Shown in pieces: positions 58,207-64,000 of a stretch of DNA of 64,000 bases. The notes under the pieces are model-generated. The model had not been told where the DNA came from. It was given only the letters and a program-made list of their open reading frames with translations, and did not search any database. The first letter of the stretch is position 1. Each line of letters opens with the position of its first letter. This DNA is from Candidatus Woesearchaeota archaeon (GTDB taxonomy: Archaea > Nanobdellota > Nanobdellia > Woesearchaeales > JACPJR01): NCBI GenBank assembly GCA_016187565.1, contig JACPJR010000015.1, forward strand, positions 1-64,000, written 5' to 3'. The position numbers were made by a program, and so were the translations under genes.

Positions 58207-60927
58207 CTATGTATTGTTCCTGTTGTATTGTTTTGCCAGCGAAATCTTCATAAGTACCTTACTTATTTCCATCAAGACAAAACCAGAAAAAGACACACTG
58301 AGGATTTTGAGCCAATCAAGAGGGGATAGGGCAACGGTATCAAATATTGCTTGCAATGGTTCCCAATAGATGACGCTAACTTGCAATAGCACTGCTAAGC
58401 AAACCGCGCTCAGTAACCACCTATTTGAAAAAGGATTAAGATGCTTCAGCGAAGGGTACAGTGTTCTACTGCTCATCACTGCGAACATTTGAAACATCAC
58501 CAGGGTTGTAAAGGCAACGGTTTGCGCCTTACTCAGATTGGCATCCTTATAAGTGACAAAGAGCAAGAGGGTACCTATGCCCATGATGAAACCAAAAATG
58601 ATTATCATGAGCATTATATTTTTAGTGAGTGGACTCTCTTTTGGATCTCTGGGAGGCCTTTTCATAATTCCCTTTTCGCTCGATTCAAACCCCAAACCTA
58701 ATGCAGGAAAATTATCAGTAAGCATGTTCATCAACAACAACTGGAGAGGGAGTATGGGAAGGGGAAATCCGAGAAGAATGGCTATGAAAACCGAGGTTAT
58801 TTCACCAAGGTTGCAGGATAAAAAAAACTTTGTTGATTTAATGAGTTTATCATAAATATTTCTTCCTTCCTCAATGGCATTAACGATAGTAGCAAAGTTA
58901 TCATCGACAAGGGTGGCTTTCGAAACTTCTTTGGCAACATCGGTTCCAGTTATCCCCATAGAGATTCCTATATCCGCTTTTTTTAATGCAGGCGCATCAT
59001 TTACTCCGTCACCGGTCATGGCAACGATATGACCGTTTTTTTGAAGCGCATCCACAATCCTCATTTTTTGTAGAGGCAATGCTCTCGCAATAATCGTTAC
59101 GTTATCTATTTTTTTTGCAAGTTCACTCTCACTTATTGTTTCAAGATCTTCACCCGTCAATATGATATCTCCTTCGCTAAATAACCCAATTTGCTGAGCA
59201 ATTGCTTTTGTTGTCAAGGCATGATCTCCGGTTATAATCATTACCTTTATTCCAGCTTCCTTGCATCTTTCAATAGCAGGCTTAACTTCATCACGTGGAG
59301 GATCAATCATACCTACAAGCCCCACAAAGATCAGATCTTTTTCAACGGCCTGTAGTTCATACTTTTCAGAATTTTTTTTAGGTTCCGGCATCTCTTTGTA
59401 AGCAAGTCCAAGCACTCTCAGGGCATTTTTTGCAAAAGAATTATTTATTTGAAGGATCTGCTCCTTTTCTTTTTCAGTAAACTTTTTTATCTTGTTATTT
59501 TCAATTACCTTATCACAAACCCTGAGCAGAAGATCTGGAGCGCCTTTGACATATGCTTCTCTTTTTTTTGATTGTTTGTTGGTGACAATCACTGACATCC
59601 TTTTCCTTTCTGAATCAAAGGGCAATTCTTCAATAACAGCAAAGTTCTTTTTCAATTGATTATCCTTAACATTGGCTTTCCTGGCAAGAACGATTAACGA
59701 GCCTTCGGTAGGATCTCCATGAATCTCGAATCTTCCCTTATGTTCCTCATGTTCAATCAGTTTTGCATTATTACAAATAGAACCGATTCTACATAGAAGT
59801 TCAAGTGTTGCAGGATTTATTTTTTTTCCATCAACGAGAAAATCTCCGGTTGGATCATAACCTGAACCCGTTACTGTGATCCTTTTATGATCGTACCAGA
59901 GATTTGTTACGGTCATTTGATTTTTGGTAATTGTTCCTGTTTTATCTGAACAAATAATTGTTGCAGATCCGAGTCCTTCGGCAGCAGGAAGTTTTTTGAT
60001 AAGCATATTTTTTTTAGCAAGTTCTTTTGTTCCCATGGTTAGCCCAACCGTTACCACGAGTGGTAGGGAATTAGGAATGGTAGAAACCGTTAATGCGAGA
60101 GAGAGTAAGACCAGTTCAGCAATGGGTATTTCTCTGAATATCCCGCTTATCATAACTATTATTACCAGAGCAACACAGATGATTCCTATTTGTTTGGTTA
60201 AGCGGGTAAATTTAATCTGTAAGGGAGTTTCAATCTCTTTTGTTGTTTCTAAACTAGCAGCAATTTTACCAAATTCTGTTTGCATACCTGTGTTCGTAAC
60301 AATACTCTTTCCTTTTCCATAGGTAACAATAGTTCCCATGAAGGCCATATTCTCTTGGTCAGCAACTGAAGTGCCTTCTTTGAATGGCTCGGTTATCTTT
60401 TTTGAAGGAACTGACTCTCCGGTAAGTGATGCTTCATCGATCTGGAGGCTTGATATTTCAATGAGCCGAGAATCCGCTGCAACAATATCTCCTGCCTCAA
60501 GGAGAAGAATATCTCCGGGAACAAGCTCTCGTGTGGGAATCTTTTGTTCTTTTCCATTGCGTAAGACTCGAGCTGTTGGTGCAGAAATCTTCTTTAATGC
60601 TTCAAGGGCTTTTTCTGTCCTATATTCTTGGATAAATCCAAGAATAACATTAATCATAACTATGGTGAATATTGCTATTGATTCAACGATCTCCTGGAGG
60701 AATAACGACAAAAGACCGGCAAACAATAAGAGTAAAATAAGGGGATCTTTAAACTGATTTATGAACATCTTGAGAGCAATAAACTTCTTTTCTCTCGGCA
60801 GTTCATTATAGCCAACCTCTTGCAATCGTTCTTCAGTCTCTTTTTTCGTTAAACCATTCTCAGAGCTTTTTAGTGACGCAATTACTTCCTGTGTAGGTAT
60901 GGCATAATAACTTTTCATCGGAAACAT
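58207..60927 (-). CDS. P-type cation-transporting ATPase (P2/calcium-type)
   Basis: The 906-residue pump has the complete P-type layout. The actuator motif ASLTGESVP (about 172) and the phosphorylation site CSDKTGT (about 333) are present, as are KGAPDLLLRVC in the N domain, ITGDHALT, and GDGVNDAPALKKADIGISMG (about 655). The N-terminal cation_ATPase_N region (GLTKKETEERLQEVGYNELP) and ten membrane helices place it with Ca2+/Mn2+ or Na+/K+-type P2 ATPases. Ion choice cannot be set by eye. The N-terminal tail MFPMKSYYAIPTQE has a GGAG site upstream. Confidence 0.93.
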   Translation of the reverse strand: MFPMKSYYAIPTQEVIASLKSSENGLTKKETEERLQEVGYNELPREKKFIALKMFINQFKDPLILLLLFAGLLSLFLQEIVESIAIFTIVMINVILGFIQEYRTEKALEALKKISAPTARVLRNGKEQKIPTRELVPGDILLLEAGDIVAADSRLIEISSLQIDEASLTGESVPSKKITEPFKEGTSVADQENMAFMGTIVTYGKGKSIVTNTGMQTEFGKIAASLETTKEIETPLQIKFTRLTKQIGIICVALVIIVMISGIFREIPIAELVLLSLALTVSTIPNSLPLVVTVGLTMGTKELAKKNMLIKKLPAAEGLGSATIICSDKTGTITKNQMTVTNLWYDHKRITVTGSGYDPTGDFLVDGKKINPATLELLCRIGSICNNAKLIEHEEHKGRFEIHGDPTEGSLIVLARKANVKDNQLKKNFAVIEELPFDSERKRMSVIVTNKQSKKREAYVKGAPDLLLRVCDKVIENNKIKKFTEKEKEQILQINNSFAKNALRVLGLAYKEMPEPKKNSEKYELQAVEKDLIFVGLVGMIDPPRDEVKPAIERCKEAGIKVMIITGDHALTTKAIAQQIGLFSEGDIILTGEDLETISESELAKKIDNVTIIARALPLQKMRIVDALQKNGHIVAMTGDGVNDAPALKKADIGISMGITGTDVAKEVSKATLVDDNFATIVNAIEEGRNIYDKLIKSTKFFLSCNLGEITSVFIAILLGFPLPILPLQLLLMNMLTDNFPALGLGFESSEKGIMKRPPRDPKESPLTKNIMLMIIIFGFIMGIGTLLLFVTYKDANLSKAQTVAFTTLVMFQMFAVMSSRTLYPSLKHLNPFSNRWLLSAVCLAVLLQVSVIYWEPLQAIFDTVALSPLDWLKILSVSFSGFVLMEISKVLMKISLAKQYNRNNT

Positions 60928-60992
60928 GACACTACTCCAGAAAAGGCAAGTTAATAAAGCTTACGTTACCGCGCCCTAACAGAAATTATTCA

Positions 60993-61817
60993 TTATCTTT
61001 TCACAAAAACATCAAAGGTTGGATAGACAATGCCGTCCATTTCATGGCTATGACTCGTTCTCACCATATGAGTAAGGGTCAGAGGAATTTCATCCCTATG
61101 TTCTGCATAGGTATTCAGCAATAATCTTGCTCCTGGTTTTCCCTTACCATACATGAGCGTGGCAACCTTATCAACATTGGTGTCATCATAATTAAAAAAA
61201 CAGTCAACAAGCCCTACTCTTGTTCTCAGACCTCGGATACCATCGGTTGTGGTATAATCTCCATTCGTTATATGAACTGCCCGTTCTAACCCCGGGATAA
61301 TGTTCTCTACTATTCGCACAATACCCAAACACTCTCGATATCCTTCACCATCGATTTCAATACCTTCTGCTCGGTAACCCAAAAGATGAGCAAGCACAAC
61401 CACCCGTCCGTCAAAGCAGCCAAGGTCCAGCAAGGAAGGTGATCTATTACCTCCAAAATCAGTTGCAAAATATTTTCTGAAGCGTAATAATGCTTCTGCC
61501 ACATCATCAATGTGACTAGAGGTAACGCCCCTCACGCCATCTGAGGTTCTCACCGGACGAGTTTGCAATCCCATAGTTCTTCTCCTTTGATCAACAAGGC
61601 GATAAAAGTCAATGACATCCGTCCATGTATCATGATCGTAATTGACGACAACACGGTCTACGCTCTCATCGATTATGGGAATAGGTGGCTCTAACTGACC
61701 TCTCCTCTGTCTTTCTGCCAGCAATTCATGAATAGGAGTTGCTGCATAGGTTCTGACTCTCCTTAACCTCTCCTCAGCACGAGCCTGTGCCGTCAAATTA
61801 TAAAGATTCTGGGTCAT
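60993..61817 (-). CDS. Class I SAM-dependent methyltransferase-like protein
   Basis: The 274-residue protein has a Rossmann-fold SAM site: SLLDLGCFDGRVV (motif I, about 128), GIEIDGEGYREC (motif II, acidic residue for ribose, about 148), ITNGDYT (motif III) and VDCFFNYDDTN (motif IV, about 198). A basic helical N terminus with no known domain precedes it (about 1-110). The target is unknown. It is 54 bp downstream of the phosphorylase-like gene on the same strand, so the two may be co-transcribed. Confidence 0.75.
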   Translation of the reverse strand: MTQNLYNLTAQARAEERLRRVRTYAATPIHELLAERQRRGQLEPPIPIIDESVDRVVVNYDHDTWTDVIDFYRLVDQRRRTMGLQTRPVRTSDGVRGVTSSHIDDVAEALLRFRKYFATDFGGNRSPSLLDLGCFDGRVVVLAHLLGYRAEGIEIDGEGYRECLGIVRIVENIIPGLERAVHITNGDYTTTDGIRGLRTRVGLVDCFFNYDDTNVDKVATLMYGKGKPGARLLLNTYAEHRDEIPLTLTHMVRTSHSHEMDGIVYPTFDVFVKR

Positions 61818-61871
61818 TTTTTTGAAACCTTTGTTTTCCTATCAAAGATCATAGTCTGTTGGTTGTATTCA

Positions 61872-62801
61872 TTAAGTCTGCTGTTGTTGATAGAGTTCTC
61901 GCATTGCCTTAAGTCCTGTGCTAATTGCTCGATCTACTGCAGGACCATAATCCTCTAAGAATGTTCCTCGAGGTCTATTGGCAATGACCGGACAGATTGT
62001 TCCGACTCTATACCCCATTTGTGCTGCCAAATGAAAGAGTAAACTAGATTCCATTTCAAAATTAACCACTCGTTGTCCATCAACATGAAGGGTTGCTACA
62101 TGCTCTTGAAGTCGTGGTATGGTGATGGTAAGACCAGGAATCTCTCTTCCTTGTGGAGCAAAAAATCCAGAGGCAGAGGCGGTTATCCCAACAACATAGT
62201 CTCCCTCAGCGTTTCTTATTAAGGCCTCTACCACGTCTGGCGTGGCTTTTGCAGCATAGGGATGAATTTTTCCCCTGAACCTTCTTCCATCAGGGGTAGC
62301 ATCGGTAATTATGCGGTAGGCTTCTTCCTCAATCCTACGACTGATTTCATCAGGGATTCCTTGCTCATAAAACAGTCCGGTGTTATCAAGACCGAGGGCA
62401 TACCTGCCAATCGCTAGTGTACCTACCGTAATATCTGGCTGCGGTCCTCCTGATGTTCCCAATCGGATGATTGTTAATGGTTGAGCACCCTCTTTTCTGA
62501 CACGGGTTTCAAGATCAAATTCATTTAACCCGAAAGCCTCAACAAGTGCAATTTCGTTGTTGTCAGTGCCAATACCTGTAGCAATAACGGTTACCGGCAT
62601 ATCATGATACGTTCCTGTTCTGGTAACATACTCACGATTGTTTGCTTGATGTTTAACGGCATCAAAATAGTGAGCGACTTTGTCAGCTCTGGCAGGATCA
62701 CCTACCACAAAGATATTTCGTGCCAGTTGATCTGGTCGTAATCCTAGATGGTAAATCTTGCCATTGACAACAATTAACTCTGAATCTTTCACTGGTTCCA
62801 T
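61872..62801 (-). CDS. Uridine phosphorylase / PNP family nucleoside phosphorylase
   Basis: The 309-residue enzyme splits nucleosides to base and ribose-1-phosphate. Motifs: FVVGDPARADKVAHYFD (phosphate-binding, about 31), TVIATGIGTDNNEIALVEAF (about 71), IRLGTSGGPQPDI (about 112), and VVNFEMESSLLFHLAAQMGY (about 244), with the E-M-E ribose site. The NFEMESS block favours uridine phosphorylase or a broad-specificity member. Its role would be nucleoside salvage or ribose use from nucleotides, which suits a lineage with reduced biosynthesis. Confidence 0.9.
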   Translation of the reverse strand: MEPVKDSELIVVNGKIYHLGLRPDQLARNIFVVGDPARADKVAHYFDAVKHQANNREYVTRTGTYHDMPVTVIATGIGTDNNEIALVEAFGLNEFDLETRVRKEGAQPLTIIRLGTSGGPQPDITVGTLAIGRYALGLDNTGLFYEQGIPDEISRRIEEEAYRIITDATPDGRRFRGKIHPYAAKATPDVVEALIRNAEGDYVVGITASASGFFAPQGREIPGLTITIPRLQEHVATLHVDGQRVVNFEMESSLLFHLAAQMGYRVGTICPVIANRPRGTFLEDYGPAVDRAISTGLKAMRELYQQQQT

Positions 62802-63046
62802 TGTTTCTACCCCCCTTCCCGTACCTTCGTCAGTTGAGAATAGTTTCTTGAGTTATAAATCTTGGTTTATATTCCTTATTTTCAATGTATTTTCATCAGA
62901 AAGTATTTGTAGAATGATGCCTCCCCTTCTAGTGTTGTTAAGGGGGGAATCGAGTGGTTAGTAAATCAATACAATGTATATATTTTAGTGTACAGTGTAC
63001 CGAATTAACGAAAAACATATAATAAAGCCTATTTTCTAGTCTTAAC

Positions 63047-63292
63047 ATGGCTAAGATAATCATCTCAACACTTTATGATAAAGAACCAACACTTGTAGCA
63101 ACAACAAAACTAGGGACTTTTCTTCAATGTAAGCAGAAGTACAAATTTCAGTATGTTGATAAAATAAAATCTGATATAGAGACTATTAAGATTTTCTTAG
63201 GGAAACGTGTTCACGAAACGCTTGAAAGATGGTATAAAGATTTACAGTTTGAAAAAGTAAACACGAAAGAGGTTCTTGCACAATTGACTTGA
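63047..63292 (+). pseudogene. Truncated PD-(D/E)XK (RecB/Cas4-like) nuclease
   Basis: 81 residues match only the N-terminal part of a RecB-family exonuclease: ATTKLGTFLQCKQKYKFQYV (about 18-37) and FLGKRVHETLERWYKDLQFE. In full proteins several hundred residues follow, with the catalytic D-E-x-K far downstream. Here TGA ends the frame (63290-63292), and nothing after it continues the domain in any frame before the next gene at 63318. It is therefore a remnant. The region starts after a promoter-like AT-rich spacer from 62802. Confidence 0.65.
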
Positions 63293-63317
63293 TATCACAA
63301 TGATACGAGATTAAACC

Positions 63318-63962
63318 ATGAAAATAACCAAAAAATATGAGTATAAATTAAGTGAAAAAACGTTGGAGAAAGATATTGATACTTTTATCCGAGATACCCA
63401 AAAAGGCGCGTATCAGATGGATCACCGATACGGTCAGGAAGGACTCAAACAAATTAAAGCGTATTTTCGTATGATTGAGGAAGAGCTTAAAAAAGAAAAT
63501 ATTCAGATAGCACGCGCGTGTTACAAAAAGCTCATGTTTTTGCTTCTTCAAAGCAAAGAGAATTATTTTGATTATGAAGACATCGTTGGTAAATTAAACT
63601 TTGAGAGGTTCATTTCCAATTATTTTACCTGTTTGGTTAAGATTTGTGCAATTGAAGAACTATTTCGAGAGTATTTGGAATATCTAAATGTGAAAGAAGA
63701 CTATTATTTTGAGGCAGCTGAAAAGACGATTATAGAAGAATTAAGCGATAAAGATTTTGTTCAACTTAAAGAATTATTACTGGTGGAAGCTGATAAAGTC
63801 AAAAAGGATAATTATGCGATGCATGATATTCTTACTTTTTTATTAGACATTACCAAAAAGAAGGACAAAGATGAAGAGAAGTTTATGAGATTGGCAGAGA
63901 AATTTTCGCCGGTTTTAGGGTATAATAACATTAAAGAATTTTTAGAGGATTATAAAGAATGA
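63318..63962 (+). CDS. Unrecognised helical protein
   Basis: The 214-residue lysine- and glutamate-rich protein is predicted mostly helical (QIKAYFRMIEEELKKE, AIEELFREYLEYLNVKEDYY). It has no membrane segment or catalytic motif. It lies 25 bp after the nuclease remnant and 28 bp before the next start codon, so it may belong to an operon that continues beyond the window. Confidence 0.6.
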   Translation: MKITKKYEYKLSEKTLEKDIDTFIRDTQKGAYQMDHRYGQEGLKQIKAYFRMIEEELKKENIQIARACYKKLMFLLLQSKENYFDYEDIVGKLNFERFISNYFTCLVKICAIEELFREYLEYLNVKEDYYFEAAEKTIIEELSDKDFVQLKELLLVEADKVKKDNYAMHDILTFLLDITKKKDKDEEKFMRLAEKFSPVLGYNNIKEFLEDYKE

Positions 63963-63990
63963 AATGCAGAAATAAAACGGAGGTTGCAAC

Positions 63991-64000
63991 ATGGCTTTAA
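63991..64000 (+). CDS. Start of a gene running off the right edge
   Basis: ATG GCT TTA follows GGAGGTTG at a normal ribosome-site distance. Only three codons are inside the window, so nothing can be said about the product. Confidence 0.3.

Noticed and set aside
1-64000. CRISPR arrays, replication origin
   Set aside because: No run of evenly spaced direct repeats with unique spacers and no Cdc6/Orc1 gene or ORB-type repeat cluster was found.

Overview
The window comes from an archaeon. It carries the archaeal Pop5-proteasome-SBDS-exosome gene cluster, archaeal-type PheRS and LeuRS, RNA polymerase subunit K, an archaeal SRP RNA, TrmB and Lrp regulators, a type IV pilin-like protein, archaeal TATA/BRE promoters (several apparently leaderless), and intron-containing tRNAs. 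The small conserved proteins, DUF357, DUF2683, and the abundance of toxin-antitoxin and surface-protein genes suggest a DPANN lineage (Woesearchaeota-like). That placement is an inference, not something the sequence proves.

Layout. 1-430: end of an IS630-type transposase, then SRP RNA. 495-3660: TrmB regulator, an unrecognised gene, and a tryptophanase/tyrosine phenol-lyase family enzyme. 3679-12107: PheT, PheS, a glycosyltransferase-HAD fusion, a MazEF-like pair and LeuRS. 12161-12356: a structured repeat and a large palindromic promoter. 12482-24098: four large secreted or membrane-anchored surface proteins, one 1965 residues long with near-identical tandem 942-bp modules. 24303-30642: a second toxin-antitoxin pair, an interrupted tRNA-Trp, an FTR1-like permease, an Lrp regulator, a stand-alone NFACT-R protein, a pilin-like protein, a DUF475/TerC protein and two HIT-family proteins lacking the usual catalytic His. 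30677-35701: a small gene, a tRNA-Ile with a T-loop intron, then rnp2-psmA-sbds-rrp4-rrp41-rrp42-rpoK. 35741-39235: two inverted copies of a double-hairpin element flanking a small basic protein, a protein with four HTH-like repeats, DUF357 and RsmI.

39356-52025 is the most striking region. Seven divergent paralogues of about 450-520 residues lie on one strand. Each ends in a PEP-utilising-enzyme mobile (phosphohistidine swivel) domain with an intact catalytic His, and none has a visible ATP-grasp or PEP-binding partner domain. A Schlafen-AlbA/AAA_4-type gene sits inside the block and a Fic gene follows it, behind a promoter embedded in a perfect palindrome. This looks like an undescribed phosphotransfer or modification locus.

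52367-64000: a membrane GT2 synthase and NodB-like deacetylase (probable surface polysaccharide), a secreted small protein, an AbiE-like pair with a palindromic operator, a second TrmB regulator, a P-type ATPase, a methyltransferase, a uridine phosphorylase-like enzyme, a truncated PD-(D/E)XK nuclease and an unrecognised gene.

Two families of dispersed structured repeats are present. A ~117-bp three-hairpin element occurs at 12.2 and 52.1 kb. A ~96-bp double-hairpin element occurs at 35.7 and 38.7 kb, with a possible relative at 46.1 kb.
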